DNA of 64,000 nucleotides from Chryseobacterium sp. MEBOG06 (GTDB lineage Bacteria > Bacteroidota > Bacteroidia > Flavobacteriales > Weeksellaceae), in NCBI RefSeq assembly GCF_021869765.1, contig NZ_CP084580.1, positions 4,030,001 through 4,094,000 of the forward strand. Reading direction: 5' to 3'. Below the pieces are notes generated by a model. It saw nothing but the letters and a program-made list of their open reading frames with translations. It made no database searches and had not been told where the DNA came from. Within the stretch, counting starts at the first letter, position 1. Each line of letters begins with the position of its first letter. Positions 7,331 through 16,714 of the stretch are shown piece by piece. The position numbers and the translations under genes were made by a program.

Positions 7331-8641
7331 ATGAAAAACATTTTTTTAATTACAAAAAGAGAATTTCTTACGCAGGTTAAGAAAAAATCATTCATTATAC
7401 TGACCTTATTAGCCCCTATCCTGATCATTGCTTTCGGAGCCGTGATCGGTTTAATGTTTAAAGCTAATGAATCGCACAGCATTATAGAAGTAGTAGACAA
7501 AAGCGGACTTTTCATGAATCAGCTGAAGTCGAACGATAAGTTAAATTATGTAATTGTTTCTGCTGCCGACGAAAAGTCTAAGATTAACAATTTAAAAGGC
7601 AATGAATCTCTGGATGGTATTCTGATATTACCGGAGTTGAAAAACAACAATTTTGACGAGCTTGAAAAAGAAACCCGACTGGTTATTAATACTAAAATAG
7701 GTTTTGATACCAAACAAAGAATCGTTTCTGACATTACCAATGTTGTTAAAAAAGAAAAAATCAAACAACTGGGTATTCAGGAGGTTCAGCTGGATGATCT
7801 TGATAAAAGTTTCAGCCTAAAAACCATTAATGTTACGAATAACAATAAAGAGGATTCTGATCTTTCTTTTGGAGTAAAATCTGGGCTTAGTATGGTTCTG
7901 ATGTATGTTACTTTTATGTTTATCATTATTTATGGGGTAAGAGTAATGCGAAGTGTACTTGAAGAAAAGAACAACCGCGTGGTGGAAATTATCATTTCCT
8001 CTGTAAAACCATTTGAACTGATGATGGGAAAAATTCTGGGGGTAACTCTGGTTGCACTCACTCAGTTTATCATCTGGATCACGATGTCTGTTATTGGGGC
8101 ATTGGTTCTGAATACCGGTTTCTCAACTCTTCAAAAAGGGATGCCCGGTGGGAATAACGAGATCGCGAGTAAGCTTGATATGAGCCAGCTTGCCACTCAG
8201 ATTTCTCACAGTTTACTGGAACTGAATTTCCCATTGATCATTTTTGTATTCATTGTTTTTTTCCTGTTAGGATATATTTTCTACAGTTCTATCTATGCAG
8301 CTATCGGTTCCGCTGTGGATAATGAAACAGAAACCCAACAGTTCACTTTATTTGCCGTTTTACCTTTGATGCTGGGAATGTATGGAAGTTTTACAATCAT
8401 GAACAATCCTGATGGCCCGTTAGGCTTCTGGCTCTCAATTATTCCATTTACGTCTCCTGTTGCGATGATTGCAAGAATTCCGTTTGGGGTTCCTGCATGG
8501 CAGATTGCCTTATCAATTGCTTTGTTATTGGGAACAACGATTTTCATGATCTTCCTGGCTGGAAAAATCTACCGTGTAGGTATTCTTATGTATGGCAATA
8601 AAGCGACTTTAAAAGAGATTTGGAAGTGGATTAAAGGATAG
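7331..8641 (+). CDS. ABC-2 type permease, NatB-like
   Basis: The 436-residue inner-membrane protein has one N-terminal helix (IILTLLAPILIIAFGAVIG), a large extracytoplasmic domain of about 130 residues and five or more C-terminal helices. This is the topology of ABC-2 permeases related to NatB. The conserved EEKNNRVVEIIISSVKP region precedes the second helix. It follows its ATPase by four bases and ends 60 bases before a bidirectional terminator. Confidence 0.9.
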   Translation: MKNIFLITKREFLTQVKKKSFIILTLLAPILIIAFGAVIGLMFKANESHSIIEVVDKSGLFMNQLKSNDKLNYVIVSAADEKSKINNLKGNESLDGILILPELKNNNFDELEKETRLVINTKIGFDTKQRIVSDITNVVKKEKIKQLGIQEVQLDDLDKSFSLKTINVTNNNKEDSDLSFGVKSGLSMVLMYVTFMFIIIYGVRVMRSVLEEKNNRVVEIIISSVKPFELMMGKILGVTLVALTQFIIWITMSVIGALVLNTGFSTLQKGMPGGNNEIASKLDMSQLATQISHSLLELNFPLIIFVFIVFFLLGYIFYSSIYAAIGSAVDNETETQQFTLFAVLPLMLGMYGSFTIMNNPDGPLGFWLSIIPFTSPVAMIARIPFGVPAWQIALSIALLLGTTIFMIFLAGKIYRVGILMYGNKATLKEIWKWIKG

Positions 8642-8700
8642 TACTACAAAAGAGTAAATTGCTTTTTGTAATTCTATAAATACTAACTTTATAAAAAACA

Positions 8701-8734
8701 AAAATCCCGGAAATTAAAATTTCCGGGATTTTTT
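8701..8734. terminator. Bidirectional intrinsic terminator
   Basis: A 14-bp perfect stem (8701-8714 with 8719-8732) carries As on one side and Ts on the other, so it works in both directions. It separates the convergent NatB-like gene and the barrel gene. Confidence 0.9.
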
Positions 8735-8752
8735 ATATTCTGAATAAATATT

Positions 8753-9424
8753 TTATTTGAATATGTAGCTTAAGGTAAGTGCCAGAACCTGTTCTGATTT
8801 TTTCTTATCAGTACCCTTTGTCTCTTTTGCAAGGCCAGGGTAAGTATCAGCAAGACCTAAATCATATTTTATAGCTACTTCGAGTTGTCTCTTGTAGCTA
8901 TATCCTATTCCCAGTCCTAATCCCCAGTTAAAGCTGTTTGCCTTTCCATTGACGCCCGCCGGCTGTTTAGGATCGGTAACATCCGGATCATAGTAGGGTC
9001 TGTTGGCAGGTGCATTTTTAACATTTTGGTTTAATAAAAAGTTAAATCTTGGTCCTATCAATCCAAAGAATTCTGATTCTGCTTCAGAAAAGTATCCTTT
9101 GAAATAAAGAGGTACACTCAGGTAGTTATTGCCATATACTGCGTTATAACCATCTACTCCTTTAGCATCTTTGTCTTTCCCTGTTTCTCCTGCACCGTAA
9201 TACTCAACTTCAGGTTGAATAAAGAACTGGTTTGCCTTTCCTACGGGAATCAGCGCCAAAGCTCCACCTTGAAAAGTGTACCTTGGGCCGGAAGGATTAT
9301 GGGCATTGGATACTCGAGAGTAGTTTAAACCTCCTGTAACTCCGAATCTTGTACTTTTCCATTGCACTTGTGCAAAAGATAAAGCAGACAGAGCGAGAGC
9401 AGAGGCCAATAAAAGTTTTTTCAT
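8753..9424 (-). CDS. Outer-membrane beta-barrel protein, PorT/OmpW-like
   Basis: The protein has 223 residues with signal peptide MKKLLLASALALSALSFAQ. The mature part has alternating strands, with GVTGGLNYSRVSN near the start and LEVAIKYDLGLADTYPGL and VLALTLSYIFK at the end. The terminal aromatic residue is typical of barrels. It fits the PorT-like outer membrane barrel domain common in Flavobacteria. It starts 17 bases after the sucD stop and could be co-transcribed. Function is unknown. Confidence 0.8.
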   Translation of the reverse strand: MKKLLLASALALSALSFAQVQWKSTRFGVTGGLNYSRVSNAHNPSGPRYTFQGGALALIPVGKANQFFIQPEVEYYGAGETGKDKDAKGVDGYNAVYGNNYLSVPLYFKGYFSEAESEFFGLIGPRFNFLLNQNVKNAPANRPYYDPDVTDPKQPAGVNGKANSFNWGLGLGIGYSYKRQLEVAIKYDLGLADTYPGLAKETKGTDKKKSEQVLALTLSYIFK

Positions 9425-9441
9425 ATGATTTGGGTTTTATA

Positions 9442-10314
9442 TTATCCTAGAATTTTTGCTACAGTAGCACCAATATCAGCAGGAGAATCAACTACGTTGA
9501 TACCATTTTCTCTCATGATCTCCATTTTTGCCTGAGCTGTATCTTCTGCACCACCTACAATAGCACCGGCGTGTCCCATTGTTCTTCCTTTTGGAGCTGT
9601 TTGTCCAGCGATAAATCCTACAACCGGCTTAGTAGATCCGCTTGATTTGTACCATCTTGCTGCTTCTGCTTCAAGACCTCCACCAATTTCACCGATCATT
9701 ACAACAGCTTCAGTTTCCGGGTCGTTGATGAATAATTCCAAAGCTTCTCTTGTTGTAGTTCCAATGATTGGGTCACCACCGATTCCGATTGCTGTAGAAA
9801 TACCGTAACCAGCTCTTACAACCTGATCAGCAGCTTCATAAGTAAGGGTACCTGATTTTGAAACGATACCTACTTTACCTTTTTTGAAAACGAAACCTGG
9901 CATAATACCAATTTTAGCTTCTTCAGAAGTAATGATCCCAGGGCAGTTTGGTCCGATTAATCTGCAGTCTCTGTCTGCGATATAAGATTTCACTTTCACC
10001 ATATCAGCTACAGGAATACCTTCAGTAATACATACAATTACTTTGATCCCTGCTTCAGCAGCTTCCATAATAGCATCTGCTGCAAATGCCGGTGGTACGA
10101 AAATAATACTTACGTTTGCTCCAGCTTTTTCTACTGCATCAGCCACTGTATTAAATACCGGCTTCCCCAAGTGCTCGCTACCTCCTTTTCCTGGAGTAAC
10201 ACCACCTACTACGTTGGTTCCGTATTCAATCATCTGGCTAGCGTGGAAAGTACCCTCGTTCCCTGTAAATCCTTGTACAATTACTTTAGAATCTTTGTTT
10301 ACTAAAATTGACAT
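9442..10314 (-). CDS. sucD: Succinate-CoA ligase, ADP-forming, alpha subunit
   Basis: This TCA-cycle subunit (290 residues, standard length) works with SucB to convert succinyl-CoA to succinate with ATP formation. The CoA-binding Rossmann part shows [15 protein letters not shown]. The phosphohistidine loop is [13 protein letters not shown] near residue 245. The beta-subunit gene is not in this window, which is usual for Flavobacteria where sucC and sucD are often apart. Confidence 0.95.
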   Translation of the reverse strand: MSILVNKDSKVIVQGFTGNEGTFHASQMIEYGTNVVGGVTPGKGGSEHLGKPVFNTVADAVEKAGANVSIIFVPPAFAADAIMEAAEAGIKVIVCITEGIPVADMVKVKSYIADRDCRLIGPNCPGIITSEEAKIGIMPGFVFKKGKVGIVSKSGTLTYEAADQVVRAGYGISTAIGIGGDPIIGTTTREALELFINDPETEAVVMIGEIGGGLEAEAARWYKSSGSTKPVVGFIAGQTAPKGRTMGHAGAIVGGAEDTAQAKMEIMRENGINVVDSPADIGATVAKILG

Positions 10315-10356
10315 TTTATTGTTGTTTTAATTTATTTATTATTTTATTAATGATCA

Positions 10357-10364
10357 CAAATTTA
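10357..10364 (-). promoter_or_regulatory. -7 promoter box of sucD
   Basis: The minus strand reads TAAATTTG 43 bases before the sucD ATG. No good -33 TTG is seen at the right distance. Confidence 0.4.
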
Positions 10365-10404
10365 CTCAAATTTCTTTGATATTGGGTAAAACCTTTTGAA
10401 TTGT

Positions 10405-11307
10405 TTATTTGAGATTTCTCAGTTTTACTTCTTTTTTCAGATACGTTTTAAAATCCTCTGCAAACATCCCAATATAGGTTCCTTTTTCCAGATCTCTGTT
10501 TACTCCTGTTTTCCCAAGGAGCACAGTTCCGCTTTCTACTTTATTGCCAGAAGCGATACCCACCTGACCCCATAATGTAACTTCGTCACCAATGATGCAG
10601 CATCCGGCGATTCCTACCTGCGAGGCAATCAGGCATTTTTTCCCAATGACGGTGTCATGTCCAATCTGGATCTGATTATCCAAAACAGAGCCTTCTCCTA
10701 TGATCGTAGAGTCTGTAACTCCTCTGTCAATGGTACAGCCATTTCCGATTTCCACATTATTTTCGATCACTACATTTCCCACTGAAATTAAACGGTCAAA
10801 GTGACCATCCAATTTTCTGTAATAAAATGCGTCACCACCTAAAACGGTGTTGGACTGTATAATGACATTATCACCTATCACCGTTCTGTCACCAATGACA
10901 ACATTAGGGAAAATAAGGCTGTTTTTTCCGATTTTCACATTATTTCCAATAACTGCGGAACGATGGATCTTTGTACCCTCTCCTATTTCAGCATCGTGAA
11001 GTTCTTCTGTGAAGTTATAGATTCTTGTAAAATGCGTATTGATCTTATTGAAGTCTCTGAAAGGATCTTCAGATACTAAAAGAGCCTTTCCTTCCGGACA
11101 GTCCACTTCTTTATCAATCAAAATAATGGTAGCTGCAGAGTTTAGTGCTTTATCGTAGTATTTGGGATGGTTCACAAATACGATATCTCCAGGTTTTACC
11201 ATATGAATTTCATTGGTACCCAATACTTCAAAATCTTCAGGGCCAATAAATCTAGAGCCTATTAAATCGGCAATCGTTTTAAGCTTTTGCGGAGAATGGA
11301 ATCTCAT
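10405..11307 (-). CDS. LpxD-like hexapeptide acyltransferase (second copy)
   Basis: This 300-residue protein has an N-terminal alpha/beta part (about 1-95) and a left-handed beta helix of hexapeptide repeats (for example [20 protein letters not shown]). It resembles LpxD, which adds a 3-hydroxyacyl chain to the UDP-glucosamine lipid A precursor. A fuller LpxD (345 residues) lies at 14194-15225, so this is a paralogue. It ends with a basic stretch ([13 protein letters not shown]) rather than the usual LpxD helix. It may acylate another sugar or be a lipid A variant enzyme. It is in the same direction as efp and lpxA. Confidence 0.75.
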   Translation of the reverse strand: MRFHSPQKLKTIADLIGSRFIGPEDFEVLGTNEIHMVKPGDIVFVNHPKYYDKALNSAATIILIDKEVDCPEGKALLVSEDPFRDFNKINTHFTRIYNFTEELHDAEIGEGTKIHRSAVIGNNVKIGKNSLIFPNVVIGDRTVIGDNVIIQSNTVLGGDAFYYRKLDGHFDRLISVGNVVIENNVEIGNGCTIDRGVTDSTIIGEGSVLDNQIQIGHDTVIGKKCLIASQVGIAGCCIIGDEVTLWGQVGIASGNKVESGTVLLGKTGVNRDLEKGTYIGMFAEDFKTYLKKEVKLRNLK

Positions 11308-11377
11308 AACAATAGATTTTCTTATAAAACAAAATTCGGAATGCTAGTGCAAACCGAATTTATGTAAATTTTATTTA

Positions 11378-11941
11378 TTATTTCACTCTTTCTAAGTAGC
11401 TACCGTCTTCAGTACTTACTTTAATTCTGTCTCCAGGTTCAATGAACAAAGGAACCATTACTCTTGCACCTGTTTCAACGATCGCGTTTTTAAGAGCATT
11501 TGTTGCTGTATTTCCTTTTACTCCGGGATCAGCTTCAATAACATCCAGATATACTGATTGTGGAAGTTCAGCAGAAAGAGGTGTTTCGTCAGCTTCTTTC
11601 AAAATGATTGTCACTTCTTCACCAGCTTTCATAAACTGAGAGTTTTCAATCATCTCTTTGTTGATGTATAATTGAGAGAAGTCATCATTATTCATGAAGT
11701 GGAATCCGTTCTCATCATCGTAAAGATATTGGAATTTTCTTGTGATCACTTTTACTTCGTCAATTTTGTGTCCTGCAGAGAAAGTATTATCAATTACTTT
11801 ACCGTTAGTCACTGACTTTAATTTTGTTCTTACGAAAGCAGGTCCTTTCCCTGGCTTTACGTGAAGGAACTCGATTACTTTAAAAATATCATTGCTATAT
11901 TCGATGCAAAGACCTTTTCTTATATCGTTACTTGTTGCCAT
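11378..11941 (-). CDS. efp: Elongation factor P
   Basis: EF-P enters the ribosomal E/P site and relieves stalling at proline runs. The protein has 187 residues and three beta-barrel domains, as expected. The modification loop reads KPGKGPAFVRTKLK, with a lysine at the tip, the residue that is beta-lysylated in E. coli. It lies inside the lipid A gene block, 67 bases after lpxA. Confidence 0.95.
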   Translation of the reverse strand: MATSNDIRKGLCIEYSNDIFKVIEFLHVKPGKGPAFVRTKLKSVTNGKVIDNTFSAGHKIDEVKVITRKFQYLYDDENGFHFMNNDDFSQLYINKEMIENSQFMKAGEEVTIILKEADETPLSAELPQSVYLDVIEADPGVKGNTATNALKNAIVETGARVMVPLFIEPGDRIKVSTEDGSYLERVK

Positions 11942-12008
11942 TACTATATATTATCTTTTTTTACTTAAATCTTTATTGACAGTAAGCGAATTTGCTTTTC
12001 AACTCTGC

Positions 12009-12803
12009 TTAGTTGCTATCTTTGCTTGTTCCGTAGCCTTTCACAATACCTCTTGGTGAGTTTTGGATAAACTGTAGAATTTCGTCTCTTTCTGCAGTAG
12101 GAAGCATTTCTTTTTCAATATATGCCAACGCTTGAGAAACGTTCATCTTCATCTGGAAGATTGCTCTGTAGATTTTTTGAATTTCGAAAATCTTTTCGTT
12201 GGAGAATCCTCTTCTTCTAAGTCCAACAGAGTTTATTCCTGCATAAGAAATAGGGTCTCTTGCTACTTTTACATAAGGAGGGATATCTTTTCTGATCAAC
12301 GATCCACCGGAAATCATGGTATGTTTACCAATCTTACCAAACTGCTGTACAGCTGACAGACCGCCCATTACCGTAAAATCACCGATCTCCACGTGTCCTG
12401 CGATACCACATCCGTTGGCAATAATTACATTATCACCTATGATACAGTCATGCGCTACGTGTGAAGTAGCCATGATAAGGCAGTTACTTCCCACTTTCGT
12501 AAACCCTAGGGCTTTGGTTCCTCTGTTTACGGTTACACATTCTCTTAAGGTAGTGTTATCTCCAATGATCGTCTGCGTGTCTTCACCATCAAACTTCAAA
12601 TCCTGAGGGATTGCAGAAATTACAGTGCCTGGAAAGATCTTACAGTCTTTTCCGATTCTTGCACCTTCCATAATAGTAACGTTGGGACCAATCCAGGTTC
12701 CTTCTCCAATTTCTACATCCCCAGCAATTGTAGTAAAAGGTTCTACAATTACATTTTTGCTGATTTTCGCACGTTTATCTACGGCTGCTAATTGATGAAT
12801 CAT
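12009..12803 (-). CDS. lpxA: UDP-N-acetylglucosamine acyltransferase
   Basis: LpxA performs the first step of lipid A synthesis, moving a 3-hydroxyacyl chain from ACP to O-3 of UDP-GlcNAc. The 264 residues form an N-terminal left-handed beta helix and a C-terminal helical part (IQKIYRAIFQMKMNVSQAL). The catalytic histidine lies in ATSHVAHDCIIGDN. It starts directly after the lpxC-fabZ stop codon, so the two are coupled. Confidence 0.95.
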   Translation of the reverse strand: MIHQLAAVDKRAKISKNVIVEPFTTIAGDVEIGEGTWIGPNVTIMEGARIGKDCKIFPGTVISAIPQDLKFDGEDTQTIIGDNTTLRECVTVNRGTKALGFTKVGSNCLIMATSHVAHDCIIGDNVIIANGCGIAGHVEIGDFTVMGGLSAVQQFGKIGKHTMISGGSLIRKDIPPYVKVARDPISYAGINSVGLRRRGFSNEKIFEIQKIYRAIFQMKMNVSQALAYIEKEMLPTAERDEILQFIQNSPRGIVKGYGTSKDSN

Positions 12804-14201
12804 TTAATCAACTTTATTTTTTGCAACTTGAGCCATAAGCTCTGCTTCTACTACCACTGAATCACCCACATATCCGTATCCCTGCATATGAACGATACCT
12901 CTTCTTATGGGCTCTATCAATTCAATTTTGAAAATAATAGTATCTCCGGGAACTACCTTTTTTTTGAACTTTACTTTATCAATTTTGATGAAATAAGTGG
13001 AATAGTTTTCAGGATCCGGAACACTTGCCAATACAAGAATACCTCCGGTCTGTGCAAGGGCTTCAACCTGAAGAACTCCCGGCATTACAGGCTCCTTAGG
13101 GAAGTGTCCTACAAAGAACGGTTCATTCATTGTTACATTTTTCAACCCTACTACATGAGAGTCTGAAAGCTCAAGAACCTTATCAATCAATAAGAATGGT
13201 GGTCTGTGCGGCATCAACTTCATAATTCCGTTGATGTCAAATACTGGTTCTTTGGTTAGATCAAAGTCAGGAACGTTTTTCTTTTTCTGCAATTTCCATT
13301 GGCGGTTCAGTTTTTTCGCAAACTGGGTATTTACAAAATGTCCCGGTTTGTTGGCAATAACTTTACCTTTGATTTTTACACCTGCCAAAGCTAAGTCACC
13401 GATTACATCCAGTAATTTGTGTCTAGCAGCTTCGTTAGGATAATTTAAATTAAGATTGTCAAGAATTCCGTTTGGTCTTATAGACACGTGGTCTTTTCCA
13501 AAGGCTTTCTTTAATTTTTCTGTTGTTTCAGGAGTAAGATCTTTGTCTACGTATACGATAGCATTAGAAATATCACCTCCTTTGATCAATCCGTGATCTA
13601 AAAGCATCTCCAATTCATGCAGGAAGCTGAAAGTTCTTGCTGATGAGATTTCGTCTTTAAATTCTGAGATATTTTTAAGAGTGGCATTTTGAGTTCCTAA
13701 TACTTTAGTACCAAAATCTACCATAGTGGTTACCTCGTAGGTATCTGAAGGAATAATAGTAATTTCCGAACCTGTAGCCGGATCACTGTATGTAAGAACT
13801 TCTTTTACTACCAGATATTCTCTGGGAATATTTTGTTCTACGACTCCAACACTTTCAATAGCTTCAACAAAATATTTTGAAGATCCATCCAAAATAGGTG
13901 GCTCAGAAGCGTCCATTTCCAACATTGCATTGTCAATATCACAACCTACCAAGGCTGCTAAAAGATGTTCGCAAGTGGTAATTTTCACTCCTAATTTTTC
14001 CAATGTCGTTCCTCTCTCTGTTGCTACAACATAATTGACATCTGCTTCTACCTGAGGGTGACCCTCCAAGTCTGTTCTTACGAACACAAAACCTGTATTT
14101 TCTTTAGCAGGTTTAATGGTAAGTTTTACTTCTTTACCTGTGTGAAGTCCAATTCCGGAAAGGGTTACCTCTTCCTGAAGCGTTTTTTGCATATCACTCA
14201 T
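12804..14201 (-). CDS. lpxC-fabZ: Bifunctional LpxC deacetylase / FabZ dehydratase
   Basis: The 465-residue fusion combines zinc-dependent UDP-3-O-acyl-GlcNAc deacetylase (about 1-310) with 3-hydroxyacyl-ACP dehydratase (about 325-465). LpxC zinc ligands are seen in [12 protein letters not shown] and [14 protein letters not shown]. FabZ shows [14 protein letters not shown] and the catalytic [14 protein letters not shown]. The fusion is characteristic of Bacteroidota and ties lipid A commitment to fatty acid synthesis. The start is the ATG at 14201, which overlaps the lpxD stop by eight bases; longer frames begin inside lpxD. Confidence 0.95.
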   Translation of the reverse strand: MSDMQKTLQEEVTLSGIGLHTGKEVKLTIKPAKENTGFVFVRTDLEGHPQVEADVNYVVATERGTTLEKLGVKITTCEHLLAALVGCDIDNAMLEMDASEPPILDGSSKYFVEAIESVGVVEQNIPREYLVVKEVLTYSDPATGSEITIIPSDTYEVTTMVDFGTKVLGTQNATLKNISEFKDEISSARTFSFLHELEMLLDHGLIKGGDISNAIVYVDKDLTPETTEKLKKAFGKDHVSIRPNGILDNLNLNYPNEAARHKLLDVIGDLALAGVKIKGKVIANKPGHFVNTQFAKKLNRQWKLQKKKNVPDFDLTKEPVFDINGIMKLMPHRPPFLLIDKVLELSDSHVVGLKNVTMNEPFFVGHFPKEPVMPGVLQVEALAQTGGILVLASVPDPENYSTYFIKIDKVKFKKKVVPGDTIIFKIELIEPIRRGIVHMQGYGYVGDSVVVEAELMAQVAKNKVD

Positions 14202-15225
14202 TAGGATTATCTTTTGAGTTATTCTCAAGATTATTTATTCTGTTTACTATTTCAGTGAAATTTCTGAAATGAACATAACTTCTCAAATAGTCATTGTAAC
14301 TGATGGCTGGTGAGCCATACAATGTCTCTTTATCATTAACACTGGAATTCACGCCGCTCTGCGCCTGAATTTTCACCTGGTTACCGATTTTAATATGTCC
14401 AACAATTCCAACCTGACCTCCAATTTGATTCCAGTCACCGATTGTGGTAGAGCCTGCAATTCCGGCTTGTGCCGCAATTACATTGTTCTGACCAATTTTC
14501 ACATTGTGAGCAATCTGAATCAGATTATCTATTTTTGTTCCTTTTCCAATGATGGTAGATCCTATTGTAGCTCTGTCGATACTACAGTTTGAACCAATTT
14601 CTACATCATCTTCAATAATTACATTTCCAAGCTGCGGAATTTTTTTGAATCCTTCAGCGGTCGGCTGAAAACCAAAACCATCACCTCCTACTACCGTATT
14701 GGAATGAATCACACAATTGTCTCCGATGATACAGTAATCATAAATTCTGGCTCCACTGTCTATTTTACAGTTTTTACCAATCTTTACGCCTTTTCCTATG
14801 TACACATGCGGATAGATCTGCGATCCGTCACCAATTTTAGCCTTTTCCGAAACATATGTAAATGCTCCGATATAGGCATTATCACCTATCACAGCTGTAT
14901 CATGGATGGATGAGCCATCTTCTATTCCTTCTTTTCTTCCTCTCATTTCCTGATATAAATTCATCAGGACCTGAAAAGAAAGATAAGCATCTTTTACTAC
15001 GATTAAGGTAGGGATATAATTATTTTCATTCAGAAGTTTTTCTGAAATGATGATAACAGAACATTTAGAGGTATCTAAAAAATGAGAAAATCGATCTTGT
15101 GCTATAAAAGAAAGATGCCCTGATTCCCCATTTTCAATTGGTGAAACTCCCGTAATAAGTGCATTCTCGTCACCTATTATTTTTCCGTCAATAAAACTTG
15201 CAATTTGCGAAGCTGTAAATTCCAT
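14194..15225 (-). CDS. lpxD: UDP-3-O-(3-hydroxyacyl)glucosamine N-acyltransferase
   Basis: LpxD adds the second 3-hydroxyacyl chain to the lipid A precursor after LpxC. The protein has 343 residues: N-terminal uridine-binding domain (about 1-100), hexapeptide beta helix (about 105-310) and a C-terminal helix. The catalytic histidine lies in [14 protein letters not shown]. The ATG at 15225 is chosen because the TTG further up overlaps the -7 box. First gene of lpxD-lpxC/fabZ-lpxA-efp and probably the second lpxD-like gene. Confidence 0.95.
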   Translation of the reverse strand: MEFTASQIASFIDGKIIGDENALITGVSPIENGESGHLSFIAQDRFSHFLDTSKCSVIIISEKLLNENNYIPTLIVVKDAYLSFQVLMNLYQEMRGRKEGIEDGSSIHDTAVIGDNAYIGAFTYVSEKAKIGDGSQIYPHVYIGKGVKIGKNCKIDSGARIYDYCIIGDNCVIHSNTVVGGDGFGFQPTAEGFKKIPQLGNVIIEDDVEIGSNCSIDRATIGSTIIGKGTKIDNLIQIAHNVKIGQNNVIAAQAGIAGSTTIGDWNQIGGQVGIVGHIKIGNQVKIQAQSGVNSSVNDKETLYGSPAISYNDYLRSYVHFRNFTEIVNRINNLENNSKDNPNE

Positions 15226-15231
15226 ATTCTG

Positions 15232-15239
15232 CAAAGATA
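15232..15239 (-). promoter_or_regulatory. -7 promoter box of the lipid A operon
   Basis: The minus strand reads TATCTTTG with a TTG 17 bases upstream. Only six bases separate it from the lpxD ATG, so transcription would start at or almost at the start codon. Confidence 0.6.
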
Positions 15240-15296
15240 AGAAATTCTATAATTTGCAAACATTTTTTGGTTTCAGATCGTAAATTTTAATATTAT

Positions 15297-16523
15297 TTAA
15301 GAATCTGACTGAGGGATATCTCTCGGAAACATAAGAATATAGCGTGTTGTTTTATTTACCATAAGACCCGATAAAAGCTGATCTTCAGACTCATGAAGTC
15401 TTGTTCTCTTCCCATTTTTCTGCAACAGATAGATAGGTTGCTTCTCTGCATGATACGGCAGAAGTTTTCTTTTTATCTCGTGTACCAATTCTTTTCCGTT
15501 ATCAATTCCGAAAAATCGATTGGTATTTTCTACTTTTTCATCAATGATTTCCTGGCTGAAAGGATGTGACGAGATAATAGTTTTGGGTAAATTTCTTTGG
15601 ATAACACATTTACACCAATATGACAGGATAAAATCATCTGAATTCTGCCATTCTTTCATTGCCTGAATGACATCATTATCATCAAGCTGGGTAAATCTTT
15701 CTACATCTTCATCTGTTGCTGCACTTTTCTCACGGTATAAAAAGTATTTTAAATTTTCTGTTGCAGGAAGCTCTTTCCCCTCAGCAACCAGATATTTTGC
15801 TCTTTCCAGGATTTTAACTAAAAGAAATTCTGCCAGTGCTGATGTCTTATGATAGTATACCTGCCAGTACATAAACATTCTTGCTGTCAGAAAATTTTCA
15901 ATGGAATAAATTCCTTTTGCATCAACTACCAGTTCTCCTTCTTCGCAGACATTCATCATTGAAATAATTCTCTGGGTATTAATATTCCCTTCGGAAACTC
16001 CTGTAAAAAAGCTGTCTCTCTTCAGATAATCCAATCTGTCCACATCCAATTGAGAAGAAATAAGCTGATTGAAAAATTTCCTATGATATTTCCCCTGAAA
16101 CATTTCAATAGCCATCGACAGTTGCCCCTGGAATTTCTCATTCAGTTTATGCATTAATAAAAGCGAAAGATTTTCATGATGCCAGTCATCCATCAGCATA
16201 CTTTCCAGTGCATGAGAAAAGGGTCCATGACCAATATCATGTAGTAAAATAGCCAGCATAGCTCCTTTTTCTTCTTCTTCAGAAATATCAACTCCTTTCT
16301 GTTTCAGAGTCTCCAGGGCAGTAAACATAAGGTGCATTGCTCCCAAAGCATGATGAAACCTTGTATGGGTAGCCCCCGGGAAAATCAAGTTTAAAAGTCC
16401 GGTCTGTCCGATTCGTCTTAATCTCTGAAAATAGGGATGTTCAACAATGTCAAATAAAATTTCGTGTGGAATTTTAATAAATCCATGAACAGGATCGTTG
16501 ATGATTTTTAGCTTGTTCTGCAT
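15297..16523 (-). CDS. HD-domain dNTP triphosphohydrolase-like protein
   Basis: The 408-residue protein carries an HD metal site: THTRFHHALGAMHL, then LHDIGHGPFSHALESM, and a downstream Asp in SSQLDVDRLDYLKRDSFFTG. This pattern belongs to the dGTPase/SAMHD1-like group that splits dNTPs into nucleoside and triphosphate. It is commonly annotated as HD domain protein in Flavobacteria. The ATG at 16523 is used; the upstream TTG is part of the -7 box. It is divergent from the S41 protease. Confidence 0.85.
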   Translation of the reverse strand: MQNKLKIINDPVHGFIKIPHEILFDIVEHPYFQRLRRIGQTGLLNLIFPGATHTRFHHALGAMHLMFTALETLKQKGVDISEEEEKGAMLAILLHDIGHGPFSHALESMLMDDWHHENLSLLLMHKLNEKFQGQLSMAIEMFQGKYHRKFFNQLISSQLDVDRLDYLKRDSFFTGVSEGNINTQRIISMMNVCEEGELVVDAKGIYSIENFLTARMFMYWQVYYHKTSALAEFLLVKILERAKYLVAEGKELPATENLKYFLYREKSAATDEDVERFTQLDDNDVIQAMKEWQNSDDFILSYWCKCVIQRNLPKTIISSHPFSQEIIDEKVENTNRFFGIDNGKELVHEIKRKLLPYHAEKQPIYLLQKNGKRTRLHESEDQLLSGLMVNKTTRYILMFPRDIPQSDS

Positions 16524-16544
16524 TGAAAGGTCAATATTAGTAAA

Positions 16545-16552
16545 CAAAGTTA
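16545..16552 (-). promoter_or_regulatory. -7 promoter box of the HD-domain gene
   Basis: The minus strand reads TAACTTTG, matching TAnnTTTG, 21 bases before the ATG at 16523. Confidence 0.5.
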
Positions 16553-16683
16553 GGGATTTTAAATTTGAGGGTTTTATTAAATAACCGTTACAATCTCTGA
16601 AAACTTCTATATCCGAGTTTTATAGCTTTTTACTTAATTTTTCAATTTTCTAAAACTTTTTTGCACCTGTTACATTAAAAATT

Positions 16684-16691
16684 TATCTTTG
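16684..16691 (+). promoter_or_regulatory. -7 promoter box of the S41 protease gene
   Basis: TATCTTTG lies 20 bases after TTG at 16661-16663, a textbook flavobacterial promoter; the ATG is 23 bases downstream. Confidence 0.65.
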
Positions 16692-16714
16692 AGAGAGAAA
16701 CACAATAGCCTTTA

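Noticed and set aside
7261..8547. Several antisense frames over the NatB-like gene
   Set aside because: They are out-of-frame shadows of the permease with no protein-like features.
14202..14228. Longer lpxC-fabZ start inside lpxD
   Set aside because: The ATG at 14201 gives the normal LpxC N-terminus and an ordinary 8-base stop/start overlap.
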